Shown: piece by piece, positions 27,362 through 36,784 of the stretch
Layout: every line of letters begins with the position of its first letter
Numbering within the stretch: the stretch's first letter is position 1
Origin: Candidatus Zhuqueibacterota bacterium
GTDB lineage: Bacteria > Zhuqueibacterota > Zhuqueibacteria > Oceanimicrobiales > Oceanimicrobiaceae
NCBI GenBank assembly: GCA_029262005.1
Contig: JAJDAG010000032.1
Location: forward strand, 27,058 to 91,057
Direction: 5' to 3'
Length of the DNA: 64,000 nt
Notes under the pieces: generated by a model
The model's input: only the letters and a program-made list of their open reading frames with translations
What the model was told of the DNA's origin: nothing
Database searches by the model: none
Position numbers and translations under genes: made by a program

Positions 27362-28153
27362 ATGAACAAAAATATGGCCATGCGGAATTTTTGGGATGAA
27401 CTTGCGATTGATGGTACATGGACATCCCATTATGATGGCAAAACAGATTTACGAACCTATAATTTTTACACCCGGCGTGAGGCTGTGCTGAATCTCCTTA
27501 AGAATGAAGGCGATTTTGAGCGCATGCTTGACATTGGTTGCGGTAGTGGTGATTACGAGGATGTCGTTAAGCGGCACAACAGTGTTTATTTCGGGATAGA
27601 CTATGCAGCCGAAATGATTGTCAAGGCAGTTGAGCGCCATGAAGGGCAGCCGGCAAACGGCAATTTTCTTGCCGGTTCAGGGGCTCAATTGCCATACAAT
27701 GACAATATGTTCGATCTGGTGATTGCAATGGGGTATATCGAGTATTTTGAAAATCCCAATGTAACCATGAACGAAATCCGCCGTGTGCTCAGACCAGGCG
27801 GCACATTGGTTATGCAGTCCTATAAACCGGAATTACTTTCATGGCTGGATCAACGATTCTTTGATCCTTTTCTTTCGTTTATAGGCCGGGGCAGGCCGAA
27901 ACCTAAATTGCCGGATTCGTGGGTTAATAAGCAATACTCCAGAGTGCAAATGGACGCATTGGTGCAGCATTTTGACTTTACAATCAAAGATTATACTTAC
28001 AATAATTTTTATTCACTTCCCGGCGTCATGCGACTACGATATCCTAATTTGTACATTAAGCTATCAGAGGCAATCACACGTGTCTGCCCGAGATTTGCTG
28101 GTTTTCTTGCAACCAACTATGTTGGCAAGTATCAACTGAATAAAGACGAATAA
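27362..28153 (+). CDS. Class I SAM-dependent methyltransferase
   Basis: This 263-residue protein has the class I SAM-binding motif I in LDIGCGSGDY (D57-IGCGSG), the acidic end of motif II in FGIDYA, and the post-motif RRVLRPGGTLVMQS. It is probably an O- or N-methyltransferase of a sugar or of the peptide. It begins 14 bases after the deacetylase and its stop overlaps the next start by one base. The substrate cannot be read from the sequence; position within the sugar genes makes a sugar or glycoside acceptor most likely. Confidence 0.85.
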   Translation: MNKNMAMRNFWDELAIDGTWTSHYDGKTDLRTYNFYTRREAVLNLLKNEGDFERMLDIGCGSGDYEDVVKRHNSVYFGIDYAAEMIVKAVERHEGQPANGNFLAGSGAQLPYNDNMFDLVIAMGYIEYFENPNVTMNEIRRVLRPGGTLVMQSYKPELLSWLDQRFFDPFLSFIGRGRPKPKLPDSWVNKQYSRVQMDALVQHFDFTIKDYTYNNFYSLPGVMRLRYPNLYIKLSEAITRVCPRFAGFLATNYVGKYQLNKDE

Positions 28154-30057
28154 TGGCAAAAATCACCCAGCCTGTAGTAACCATCATCATACCGTGCTAT
28201 AACCACGGGCATTATTTGCAAGAGTGTCTTTCGAGTCTTCAGGCACAAAAATATGAGCACTGGCAAGCTATTGTTGTTGACGACGCATCGCCTGACCAAG
28301 CACTTATTCAATCCGTCATGGATGAGGTAAAGGACAAACGTATTCGTCTGGTTCGGCATGAAAAAAACAGTGGTCTGGCTGCTTCCAGAAATACTGGATT
28401 TGTTGAAAGCGCTACAGAACTGGTGTTGCCTGTGGATGCTGATGACAAAATCGAACCTGACTGTCTTGAGAAACTTGTACCGGTAATCACCGGGGATGAT
28501 GCAGTTGATTGCGTTTATCCTGATGTGCGTTTGTTTGGCCGCAGGAATGATATTTTGGAGTTTCCAGGGCCGGGACCGGGGAAAAAAATATTGCATCCAA
28601 AGGATACGATTCCCGGGGCAGGGACTATGATGCGCCGCCGCCTTTGGGAACGATTGGGTGGATACGACGATGGCAAGGAACTGCGCCGGGGCAGAGAAGA
28701 TTTTGAGTTCTGGATTAGGGCATTCAATAATGGTTGCGTGGCCAAACGCGTAGAAACGCCTTTGTATTTGTATCGAATTGCACATACTTCCATGAGTATT
28801 GAGTGTTACCATGAAGACAATATCGTGGCCAAGTACATTCACGACAAAAATCGCGATGTGTTTTCCTCAAGACGCGAGGCCAATGAATTCCTCAGTTATT
28901 TTTACCAAAGAGCGGCTCTTGCTTCTTATGACAAGCATTTTCATGGCAAGGCTTTCAGGCTGGCCTTTGATGCCTTTCGATTTGCACCTTCAAAGGATCG
29001 TTTGATCTCTGTGGGAAAGACCGCATTACCGCCGGCTGTTGTACGCGGCCTGCGACAAGGAAAAATCCGCAGACATATTCCATTTGCCGGATATCCATTG
29101 AAGGGAGGCCAACGATTCAGGCCATTTTTTATCATTGGTGTTGGGCGTAGCGGCAACACGCTTTTTCGCAGAATTCTGACAGCACATTCAAAAATATATA
29201 TCCCGCCGGAAACATTTGTTTTAGGTGCCTGCATTCAGAAATTCAAGCGTTTCGGCTCAAAAATGAGCTGGCCCGACCTGGTTCATTTCACCTTTTCTCA
29301 ATTTGAGTTTCATCCTGAGTTCCACACATTTGATGTCTGGCTCGGGCCGCTGGTGAACCGACTGCTTAACCTGCCGCGTCAGCAGCGCAATCTGGCTTTT
29401 CTCTTGAACAGCTTTTATAAGTACCACGCGTCCATGCATGAACAGCCGATGCAGCGTTGGGGCGATAAAACACCGATGAACTCATTGGATGACACACTTA
29501 TTCGGGGTGATTTCCCCAGTCAGATTGGCAAGGGTGTGCCACAAACTTTAGTGCGACTGCTGAAAGTCTTTCCGGATGCACAATTCTTGTACATTTATCG
29601 CGATGGTTGTGACGTGGTCAACTCCTTTTTACGCGGCGGGTTTGTGGCAAATCTTGAGGAGGCAGCCAAGCGTTGGTTACACACAAATCGTCAAGCACGA
29701 AATTTTGTGGCGCGTTACCCCGGGCAGTGTCATTCGGTACGTTATGAAGATTTGGTATCTACTCCTGAAAAAACAGTGACTGCAGTTTGTGACTTTCTGG
29801 ATTTGGATTTCGAACTGGAAATGCTCTCTTCAAATGAAACAGCGTCTCAGTTGGGGGATGTTCCAGCCTGGGTTTGGCATAAGCAAGTCAATGAACCCAT
29901 TAATCCTGCCAATCCCGGTAAAGGCCGTCTCTATTTTTCCGACGAGCAAAAAATGCTTTTACAAAACATAATTGGTGAAGAATTAGCGCTGCTTGGCTAT
30001 CAGCAAGCCACGTCAGATATACTTTCAAAAAACGACAAAGTCAAACGAGGCAAATGA
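28153..30057 (+). CDS. Fusion of GT2 glycosyltransferase and PAPS-type sulfotransferase
   Basis: This 634-residue two-domain protein starts with a GT2 fold (about 7-300): IIIPCYN, VVDDAS and the metal motif D95-A-D97-D98. It ends with a sulfotransferase fold (about 323-634): the 5'-phosphosulfate loop GVGRSGNT (329-336) and the 3'-phosphate motif R483-DGCDVVNS491. GT2 enzymes move sugars from nucleotide donors; the second half should transfer sulfate from PAPS. The simplest reading is that a sugar is added and then sulfated on the same molecule in the cytoplasm. No frameshift or internal start separates the halves. No PAPS-forming genes are in the window. Confidence 0.83.
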   Translation: MAKITQPVVTIIIPCYNHGHYLQECLSSLQAQKYEHWQAIVVDDASPDQALIQSVMDEVKDKRIRLVRHEKNSGLAASRNTGFVESATELVLPVDADDKIEPDCLEKLVPVITGDDAVDCVYPDVRLFGRRNDILEFPGPGPGKKILHPKDTIPGAGTMMRRRLWERLGGYDDGKELRRGREDFEFWIRAFNNGCVAKRVETPLYLYRIAHTSMSIECYHEDNIVAKYIHDKNRDVFSSRREANEFLSYFYQRAALASYDKHFHGKAFRLAFDAFRFAPSKDRLISVGKTALPPAVVRGLRQGKIRRHIPFAGYPLKGGQRFRPFFIIGVGRSGNTLFRRILTAHSKIYIPPETFVLGACIQKFKRFGSKMSWPDLVHFTFSQFEFHPEFHTFDVWLGPLVNRLLNLPRQQRNLAFLLNSFYKYHASMHEQPMQRWGDKTPMNSLDDTLIRGDFPSQIGKGVPQTLVRLLKVFPDAQFLYIYRDGCDVVNSFLRGGFVANLEEAAKRWLHTNRQARNFVARYPGQCHSVRYEDLVSTPEKTVTAVCDFLDLDFELEMLSSNETASQLGDVPAWVWHKQVNEPINPANPGKGRLYFSDEQKMLLQNIIGEELALLGYQQATSDILSKNDKVKRGK

Positions 30058-31088
30058 GTAAATTAAAAATAGCAGTCATTGGTTGCGGCGCTGTGGCAGA
30101 GGCCCATCTTGCCGCGATGGCAAATTCGGAAGCAGTTGAAGTGAGCATGCTCGTCGATAAACTTTTGAGCAGGGCAGAGGACATGGCCAGACGCCATGCT
30201 GTGCCGAAAGCAGTTGAGAATTTTCATGATGTAATCGGTAAAGTAGATGCTGCCATCGTTGCTTTGCCGCACCATTTACATGCCCCCATTGCAACCGAGC
30301 TATTGCAAAAGGGTGTCCATGTTCTGGTTGAAAAACCGATGGCGCTCAATGTCGCTGAGTGTGATGCCATGATCAAAGCTGCTCATCAGGCTAAAGTTGT
30401 GTTGGCAGTAGGGCAGCTTCGTCGTTATTTTTACTCATCAAAATTTGTGAAAAGTCTAATTGAAACCGGTGCACTGGGCAAAATTGTCCATTTTGAGTTT
30501 CGTGAGGGTGTGGAATACAGTTGGCCTGCTGCATCTGACTTCACTTTCCGTAAGGAATCCGGTGGCGGTGTCCTGGCAGATCAGGGTGCACACACGCTGG
30601 ACTTGCTGCTTTGGTGGTTAGGCGATTACGAGAATTTCGAATACCGGGATGATTCCGCCGGGGGTGTGTCCGCAGATTGTTTACTCAATATTCGCCTTAA
30701 ATCAGGGGCAGAAGGAACGGTCGAGTTGAGCAGAATGCGGGATTTGAGCAACACCTGTATTGTCGAGGGCACAAAGGGCAGGATTCAAGTTGATTCACAG
30801 TTCAACTCTGAGGTGAAGCTCTGGCTCGCCGGGCAAGAGGCCGTACTTACGGGAAGACCCCTTCCTTCGGGTATTAAGAAGGAGGATCCCATTGGCCTTT
30901 TCGCGCAGCAAATAGAAGATTTTTCTGCTGCGATTCAAAATAAGCGAAATCCGTTTGTAACAGGCGAGGAAGCACGAAAAGCAGTCCAGCTAATTAATGA
31001 ATGTTATGAAAATCGCCAACCACTTGAATTTGAGTGGAACGCCTTTTCTGTCCCTTCAACGAATGAAATAGCAGCCAATGAAAATTGA
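30054..31088 (+). CDS. Gfo/Idh/MocA-family dehydrogenase (first copy)
   Basis: This 344-residue NAD(P)-dependent oxidoreductase has the Rossmann start IAVIGCGAVAEAH and the family motif E93-K94-P95 (VLVEKPMA). Family members oxidise or reduce sugars and nucleotide sugars. Its start overlaps the GT2-sulfotransferase stop (ATGA), and it overlaps the DegT aminotransferase by 11 bases, so it is probably co-translated with both. It is distinct from the second Gfo/Idh gene at 32210, which is closer to WbpB/WlbA. The two may act on different carbons or one may act in reverse. Confidence 0.85.
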   Translation: MSKLKIAVIGCGAVAEAHLAAMANSEAVEVSMLVDKLLSRAEDMARRHAVPKAVENFHDVIGKVDAAIVALPHHLHAPIATELLQKGVHVLVEKPMALNVAECDAMIKAAHQAKVVLAVGQLRRYFYSSKFVKSLIETGALGKIVHFEFREGVEYSWPAASDFTFRKESGGGVLADQGAHTLDLLLWWLGDYENFEYRDDSAGGVSADCLLNIRLKSGAEGTVELSRMRDLSNTCIVEGTKGRIQVDSQFNSEVKLWLAGQEAVLTGRPLPSGIKKEDPIGLFAQQIEDFSAAIQNKRNPFVTGEEARKAVQLINECYENRQPLEFEWNAFSVPSTNEIAANEN

Positions 31089-32181
31089 AAAAAGTACCAT
31101 TCCCCTGGTCAATCTCGGGGCGCAATACGCCGACATTCAGGCTGAAGTAAGTGTTGCAATAAATCGAGTCTTAAGCCGTGGTGACTTTATTCTCGGCGAG
31201 GATCTTGCTTTGTTCGAAAAGGAATTTGCGCACTACTGCGGCACGGAACATACCATTGGTTGTGGCAGCGGTACCGATGCACTGCATCTGGCGTGCCGTG
31301 CGCTCGGCCTCGGACCTGGCGATGAAGTCATTTTGCCTGCTTTCACTTTTGTGGCAACAGCGCTTGGGGTTACGCTTGCCGGTGCCACGCCGGTTTTGGT
31401 TGATGTAGACCCCATGAATGCCCTGATGGATTTAAATAAAGTCGCGGCGGCAATCACACCCAAAACGCGCGCGATCATGCCTGTTCATTTATATGGTCAG
31501 TGCTATGATATGCCGGCTTTGCTTGCCTTGGCCAAAGAACACGGTCTTTATGTAATTGAAGATGCCGCGCAGGCACACGGGGCTGAGTGTGAAGGGAAAA
31601 GAGCAGGTTCCTTCGGCGATGCAGGCTGCTTCAGTTTTTATCCGGGGAAAAATTTGGGCGCTTACGGCGATGGTGGTGCGATTACCGTTAACAATCAAGA
31701 GCTGGCCGACAAATTGAGGTTGCTTGGCAATTGGGGGTCGCGCAAAAAATATCATCACGAAGAGCCCGGCCTTAATAGCCGGCTGGATACGGTACAAGCT
31801 GCAATTCTGCGTGTTAAGCTGCACCGGCTTGATGGCTGGAATCAGAAGCGCAGGCAACTGGCAAGTGCATACTCAGAACTGTTAAGTGGCATCGAGAATA
31901 TTCAGTTAACCAGGCATGATGGTGATTCTGTTTACCATCTTTATGTCATTCGTCTGCAGAATCGCGATAATGTTTTGCGGCAGCTACATGAAGCGGGTAT
32001 TCAGGCGGGGATACATTACCCGTTTGCAGTGCATGAATTGAAGGCCTACGAATGGTTGGGATATACGGCCGGTACTTTTCCCGTTGCTGAAGATTGGGCT
32101 CGCCGTTGCCTTAGTTTGCCTATTTATGCAGAGATGCCGGAGGAAGCCGTTTCCAGGGCAGCAGAGATATTGAAAGCTTAA
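31078..32181 (+). CDS. DegT/DnrJ/EryC1 sugar aminotransferase (WbpE-like)
   Basis: This 367-residue PLP-dependent aminotransferase has its Schiff-base lysine at K191 (FYPGKNLGAYGDGG) and the usual family phrases IPLVNLGAQY, CGSGTDAL and VHLYGQCYDM. The enzyme transfers an amino group, usually from glutamate, to a keto sugar nucleotide. Flanked by two Gfo/Idh dehydrogenases and followed by a hexapeptide acyltransferase, it fits the WbpB-WbpE-WbpD order that builds a 3-amino and then 3-acylamino sugar. The position of the amine is inferred from this order, not read from the sequence. Confidence 0.88.
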   Translation: MKIEKSTIPLVNLGAQYADIQAEVSVAINRVLSRGDFILGEDLALFEKEFAHYCGTEHTIGCGSGTDALHLACRALGLGPGDEVILPAFTFVATALGVTLAGATPVLVDVDPMNALMDLNKVAAAITPKTRAIMPVHLYGQCYDMPALLALAKEHGLYVIEDAAQAHGAECEGKRAGSFGDAGCFSFYPGKNLGAYGDGGAITVNNQELADKLRLLGNWGSRKKYHHEEPGLNSRLDTVQAAILRVKLHRLDGWNQKRRQLASAYSELLSGIENIQLTRHDGDSVYHLYVIRLQNRDNVLRQLHEAGIQAGIHYPFAVHELKAYEWLGYTAGTFPVAEDWARRCLSLPIYAEMPEEAVSRAAEILKA

Positions 32182-32209
32182 CACTGATTTTGCAACAGGA
32201 GAGAGAGCA

Positions 32210-33331
32210 ATGATTAAAATTGGTTTAGTTGGAGTCGGGTATTGGGGACCGAATATTGTCAGATCATTCGAGTTGACCAGAAAGGCAACTGTGAGTTGGC
32301 TTTGTGATCTCAACCCCGACAACCTTTCCAGAATTGCAGATAGGTATCCCCAAGCAAAACCAACGCAGAACTTCGAAGATATTCTGAATGACAAAACTGT
32401 TGATGCCGTGGCCATATCCACGCCTGCCGGCGCGCACTATGAAATCGCCCATCGAGCTCTTTCAGCAGGAAAGCATGTGCTTATTGAAAAACCGATTACG
32501 GTTGACTCGCAGCAAGCCATTCACTTGATGGATTTGGCCGAGCAGGTGGATAGAGTCTTGATGGTAGGGCATGTGTTTGAATATAATTTCACTATCCGCG
32601 CGCTTAAAGACTTAATTGACTCCGGTGAACTAGGCGATATTCACTACCTTAATTTTGTGCGAACAAATCTGGGGCCGGTGCGAACAGATGTCAGTGCACT
32701 GTGGGATCTCGCCGCCCACGATGTTTCCATTATGTGCTATTTGATGGATGCCTGTCCAACGGATGTGACCGCCCGTGGCCAGAGCTACTTGAATGAGAAT
32801 GTTGAAGATGCCGTTTTTGCAACATTCTCATTCAAAAAAGGCATCATGGCACATGTCAATGCAAGTTGGTTGAATCCCAGAAAAGTAAGAAAAATTGTCG
32901 TGGTCGGCTCCAAGAAAATGGCGGTGTGGGATGACTTGAATCTTAGCGAGCCTATTCACATTTACGACAAGCGGATTGCTGCTTTGGATGAAATTCCTGA
33001 TACATTCATGGATTACAAAACAAAAGTTGTGGAAGGGGGCGTTTACATTCCACATATCCGGCAAAACCAGCCATTGCAAACAGAATGTGAACATTTTATC
33101 GAATGCATTGAGTTGGGACTCAAGCCAATTTCGGGTGGCTATAGTGGGTTAAGGGTTGTGCTTGCATTGGAGGCAGCCACTGCCAGTATGAAAAAACGCA
33201 GTCGTATCGTATCAATTAAAATGCCAGCGCAAACGAATAGGCGGCGGGAAAAAGCAGCGCCAGGTGATACTGATTTATTAGAGAGAATCACTGAAAAAGT
33301 TCAGGATAAATTAAACAACACTATAAAATAA
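32210..33331 (+). CDS. Gfo/Idh/MocA-family dehydrogenase (WbpB/WlbA-like)
   Basis: This 373-residue dehydrogenase has the Rossmann motif GLVGVGYWGPN and E93-K94-P95 (VLIEKPIT). The GYWGPN start and the phrase LWDLAAHDVS resemble WbpB/WlbA, which oxidise C3 of a UDP-hexuronic acid ahead of transamination. A CAGGAGAG site precedes the start. The last ~40 residues are basic and polar and look like a flexible tail. Its likely role is to make the 3-keto sugar used by the aminotransferase encoded just upstream. Confidence 0.83.
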   Translation: MIKIGLVGVGYWGPNIVRSFELTRKATVSWLCDLNPDNLSRIADRYPQAKPTQNFEDILNDKTVDAVAISTPAGAHYEIAHRALSAGKHVLIEKPITVDSQQAIHLMDLAEQVDRVLMVGHVFEYNFTIRALKDLIDSGELGDIHYLNFVRTNLGPVRTDVSALWDLAAHDVSIMCYLMDACPTDVTARGQSYLNENVEDAVFATFSFKKGIMAHVNASWLNPRKVRKIVVVGSKKMAVWDDLNLSEPIHIYDKRIAALDEIPDTFMDYKTKVVEGGVYIPHIRQNQPLQTECEHFIECIELGLKPISGGYSGLRVVLALEAATASMKKRSRIVSIKMPAQTNRRREKAAPGDTDLLERITEKVQDKLNNTIK

Positions 33332-33397
33332 GTAGGCATGTTCAACATTTGTAGCTTATATAGATAATTTTGACTCAATAAATTGGTTGGAGAACCT

Positions 33398-34117
33398 ATG
33401 TCTGAAACAAATATCACGGAAAATGCAGCAGGACATGAAAAGTTCAGAAAAGTCGATCCGAACACGGGATGCATTTACTATCTCTACCCAAATGTAAAAC
33501 TAGGCAAGAGCCCTACAATTTTTCAAAATGCAATTATCGGCTTCCCGCCGCGAGGCAAAGAAATTGGGGAGCTGGAGTTGGTTATCGGTGACAATGCCGT
33601 GCTTCGGCCATTCACGACGATTTATGCAGGCAACCAGATAGGTGATGATTTTCAAACAGGCCATTGTGTGATGATGCGCGAAGGCAACCAAATCGGCAAC
33701 AATGTTATCCTTGGCACAAATGCTGTGCTTGAATGCAACAACAAGTTCGGGGATAACATTACTTTTCACACCCTGTCTTGCGCCGGAAACGCTACTTTGG
33801 AAACCAATTGCTTTATTGGTCCGCATGTCATTATGCTTGACGATCCCCACCCGATTTGCCCGAAATATAAAGAATGTAAAGGCGGCGCGGTGGTTAAATC
33901 TTATGCCCGCATTGGCGGCAATGTAACCCTTCTACCAGGTGTAATTGTTGGGCGGGATACGCTAATCGGGGGTGGTAGCACGGTTACACGCGACATTCCG
34001 GATCATGCTGTTGCAGCCGGCAACCCCGCCAAAGTATTGACAACTGTCCAGGAGCAAAAGTGTTATCCGGGTTTTTACGATGTGCCTTATGAGTGGCTGG
34101 ATGGCGCGAACCTTTAA
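33398..34117 (+). CDS. Left-handed beta-helix (hexapeptide) acyltransferase
   Basis: This 239-residue protein is made largely of hexapeptide repeats such as IGDNAV, IGNNVI, IGGNVT and VGRDTL, ending in AAGNPAKVL, the usual end of sugar O- or N-acetyltransferases. The fold works as a trimer using acetyl-CoA or another acyl-CoA. Following the dehydrogenase and aminotransferase, it probably acylates the new amino sugar (WbpD-like role). ATG at 33398 is used because the earlier in-frame start at 33383 is a TTG, and TTGGAGAA lies a suitable distance before 33398. Confidence 0.82.
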   Translation: MSETNITENAAGHEKFRKVDPNTGCIYYLYPNVKLGKSPTIFQNAIIGFPPRGKEIGELELVIGDNAVLRPFTTIYAGNQIGDDFQTGHCVMMREGNQIGNNVILGTNAVLECNNKFGDNITFHTLSCAGNATLETNCFIGPHVIMLDDPHPICPKYKECKGGAVVKSYARIGGNVTLLPGVIVGRDTLIGGGSTVTRDIPDHAVAAGNPAKVLTTVQEQKCYPGFYDVPYEWLDGANL

Positions 34118-34319
34118 TTTTATAACTGGCCGGGATGACCAAAGATTGTCTCGTGGAAGCATCTGACGGTGAGTCTTTGAGTCGGTTGTTGAATGACGGC
34201 AATGCACTTTCTTAATGCCTCAAAAAAGATGAAGCTGAATGCGGTACCTTTGCGCATGGGGTAAACGAATATCGTGCCCTGTAACGCTGGTTACTTACCT
34301 TTTGATCTCAAGATGTTAA

Positions 34320-35042
34320 ATGTATAAAAATAAACGAATAATGGTACTGTCCTGTGCCTATAATGAAGAGGCTAAAATCGGCGATGTACTTCGGAGAATT
34401 CCGACAGATATCGTTGATGAGGTCTTGCTGGTCGATGACGGTTCCACTGACCGCACAGCGGAAATTGCAAAAGCGGCGGGTGCCCGTGTAATAAGCCTTG
34501 ATCGCGTATATGGTGTTGGCTATGCCTGCAGGCGAGGCTACGAAGAAGCGCAAAAGGGAAATTTTGATATCGTTGTTACCGTGGCTGGAAACAACAAAGA
34601 TACCCCGGAAGAGATACCAGCCCTGCTTGACCCGCTTTGTGACGGGGATTTCGATTTTGTTATGGGGTCACGATTTTTAAGTGGCGGTCATTACGGCGGT
34701 GATATGCAGGCCTACCGCAAATTGGCCACGCGACTACATCCCTGGTTGGTTGGTTTTTTTTGTAAGAAGAAAATTACAGAAAGCACGAACGGGTTTCGTG
34801 CGATAAAGGTATCGATTTTAAGCGATGAGCGCATCAACCTGTACCAAAGCTGGTTAGATCGCTATGAACTTGAAGTATATCTCCTGATGAAGATTTTCCT
34901 TCTTGGCTACAAAACAAAAGAAGTGCCCTGCACAAAAATTTATCCGGAGAAAAAGTTGGGACGCACAAAAATGCGTCCTGTGATAGATTGGTGGAGAATG
35001 CTTCGCCCCATTTTTATGGTTGGATTGCGACTTGTTGATTGA
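34320..35042 (+). CDS. GT2 polyprenyl-phosphate glycosyltransferase (DPM1-like)
   Basis: This 240-residue protein is a short GT2 enzyme of the dolichol-phosphate-mannose-synthase type: VLSCAYNEEAKI at the start, LLVDDGSTD (39-44), and GSRFLSGG. The acidic metal motif usually written DADG is replaced by A89-G-NNKD94, a variant seen in some members. It has no transmembrane anchor of its own. Such enzymes load a sugar from a nucleotide onto a polyprenyl phosphate. The GT-C protein encoded 21 bases later is a plausible user of this donor. The 202 bases before it contain no convincing gene. Confidence 0.8.
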   Translation: MYKNKRIMVLSCAYNEEAKIGDVLRRIPTDIVDEVLLVDDGSTDRTAEIAKAAGARVISLDRVYGVGYACRRGYEEAQKGNFDIVVTVAGNNKDTPEEIPALLDPLCDGDFDFVMGSRFLSGGHYGGDMQAYRKLATRLHPWLVGFFCKKKITESTNGFRAIKVSILSDERINLYQSWLDRYELEVYLLMKIFLLGYKTKEVPCTKIYPEKKLGRTKMRPVIDWWRMLRPIFMVGLRLVD

Positions 35043-35063
35043 TTGTAAAAACTGCTCCTAAAG

Positions 35064-36611
35064 ATGTCAGCTTACCCTGTTTTAAAAAATAAACGCCTTT
35101 TTCTACTCTCCGGAATTTTCTGTATTGTATTGGCAGCTCTGTTAAATGAATGGGTTGTTGCAGCTTTTCTAAGCGATGATGGGCAGTTGCATGAATCCAT
35201 TCGCGCCGCGATTTGGTTGCTCGATATTTTTCTGCTCATAGCCGGTAGCATTCTTGTCGTTTACAGGCACCGCCTTCCTCTTGTGATTTTCAATGAGAAA
35301 CGAAATGCTTTGCAGGCTATTTTTATTTGTGGAATTTTGCTTCGTATTCTAGTATACGTGTTTTTACAACCGGAGAATAATGACCCGCATCTGGAGGTCG
35401 TGCGTTTTATTGTTGAGCACGGACAGTTACCAACTTCCGAACAGTTGACAGACGCGTTCCATCCACCACTTTACTATCTTCTCGCTGCACCTCTGGCATT
35501 GGTCGGACCCGCGAAACTAGTGCAATTACTATCTCTTGCATTATCATTATTGAATTTTTGGCTTTTGTTTCTACTCATCAAAGAAACAGAGTTGATTCAA
35601 ACTTATAAGGCGCGTTGTCACGCCTTGATTCTGACAGCACTGTTGCCGCAATTTGTTATTTTCGGTAATTTTATTTCCAATGATTCGCTTTCTTTCCTAA
35701 TTGGCACGCTTGTATTTGTTCTGGCCTTTCGTTATCTTGAACGGCCTTCTCGTGCGAACCTGGTCTGGCTTGCAGTCGTCCAGGGCATGGGTTTGCTAAC
35801 AAAGGGGTCTTTTCTTGCATGGTTACCGCTTTTGTCAGCACTGATTTTTGTCTCAGGCTTACGGGCAAGAATTTCTTTCACGAAACATTTTGTCGCCTTG
35901 GCGCTCTTTCTGTTGGTGGCCTTGAGCATCGGTTCGTATAAATATATTGAAAACACCCTTCACTTTGGGCGGCCCATTGTGGACAATTCGGACTTGAAAC
36001 AGACTTGGGTGAAGCGCCAACAAGGCACCTACCGGGGACTAAGTTCCATCGCCGATATCAATATTGTTAAGTTGGTTCGTCATCCTTTTCTCAGCGAACA
36101 TACTTTGCATTCAGTGCCTTTGCTGCTTTATGCTACATTTTGGTATGGCTACATTCCATATGAGTCAAATTTTGCTGCGACGCGGGAATTTCCGTTGTCT
36201 GTGGTCCCGAGATCCATCTACTTGCTGGGTGTTCTGCCAATTGCCTTAATGTTGTTTGGCGCGGCAAACTGGCTCAAGCGAGAACATGCGTTTCATATCT
36301 TATCCACTGTGGAAATGCGTGCTTTTAACAAGCGCATCGCGCAAAGCTTTTTGGTCTTGTTGCTGGTACTCAATCTAGCGCTGGTTGTAGCCTGGGGCGT
36401 GCGCCACGATGCATGGTCTTTTTTTCAGGCGCGATTGGTCTTTCCGTCATTCTTGTCTATTGCCATATTGTTTGGCAGTGGTGTTGAAATCGCCGGGCAA
36501 TGGCGCCCTTATATCAGTCGCACTTTAGATGTTTCCTTGTTCCTGCTTTATATTTTTCTCACAGGCTATTTTTCAGTGGAAATTTTCACTGAAATGCTAT
36601 TGGCAACATAG
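35064..36611 (+). CDS. GT-C family integral membrane glycosyltransferase (PMT/ArnT-like)
   Basis: This 515-residue polytopic protein has about eleven hydrophobic segments. The first external loop carries DPHLEVVRF and then DAFHPPLYYLL, the H-x-P-x-x-Y pattern of PMT/ArnT-type GT-C enzymes. These take a sugar from a polyprenyl-phosphate donor and add it to an acceptor outside the membrane. It directly follows the DPM1-like GT2, so donor and transferase are paired, as in the arabinose module at 8756-15392. The acceptor may be the exported peptide or a cell-surface glycan. Confidence 0.75.
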   Translation: MSAYPVLKNKRLFLLSGIFCIVLAALLNEWVVAAFLSDDGQLHESIRAAIWLLDIFLLIAGSILVVYRHRLPLVIFNEKRNALQAIFICGILLRILVYVFLQPENNDPHLEVVRFIVEHGQLPTSEQLTDAFHPPLYYLLAAPLALVGPAKLVQLLSLALSLLNFWLLFLLIKETELIQTYKARCHALILTALLPQFVIFGNFISNDSLSFLIGTLVFVLAFRYLERPSRANLVWLAVVQGMGLLTKGSFLAWLPLLSALIFVSGLRARISFTKHFVALALFLLVALSIGSYKYIENTLHFGRPIVDNSDLKQTWVKRQQGTYRGLSSIADINIVKLVRHPFLSEHTLHSVPLLLYATFWYGYIPYESNFAATREFPLSVVPRSIYLLGVLPIALMLFGAANWLKREHAFHILSTVEMRAFNKRIAQSFLVLLLVLNLALVVAWGVRHDAWSFFQARLVFPSFLSIAILFGSGVEIAGQWRPYISRTLDVSLFLLYIFLTGYFSVEIFTEMLLAT

Positions 36612-36771
36612 CTGTTTTTCTTTAGTAAAAAATTTATTTCAATAGGTGAGTATAACTTTGTCGTGCTTAAGACGTGCGCGGTAAATAAAGAAAGCTACTT
36701 TCTAATTAACTCGAGGCTACTCAATTAATTCTTAGATAAAACACCACTTGGGCTGCAGCATCAATTTCCAT

Positions 36772-36784
36772 GGAGGCACCCATG
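36772..36784 (+). promoter_or_regulatory. Ribosome binding site that sets the start at 36782
   Basis: GGAGG (36772-36776) lies five bases before ATG at 36782. An in-frame ATG at 36770 overlaps this site and has no site of its own, so the downstream ATG is the better start. Confidence 0.7.

Noticed and set aside
33370..33375. TTGACT as a -35 box before the acyltransferase gene
   Set aside because: No -10 element at a workable distance; the start codon follows within 25 bases.
34135..34215. 26-residue ORF in the gap before the DPM1-like gene
   Set aside because: No ribosome binding site, no recognisable sequence, and short enough to occur by chance.
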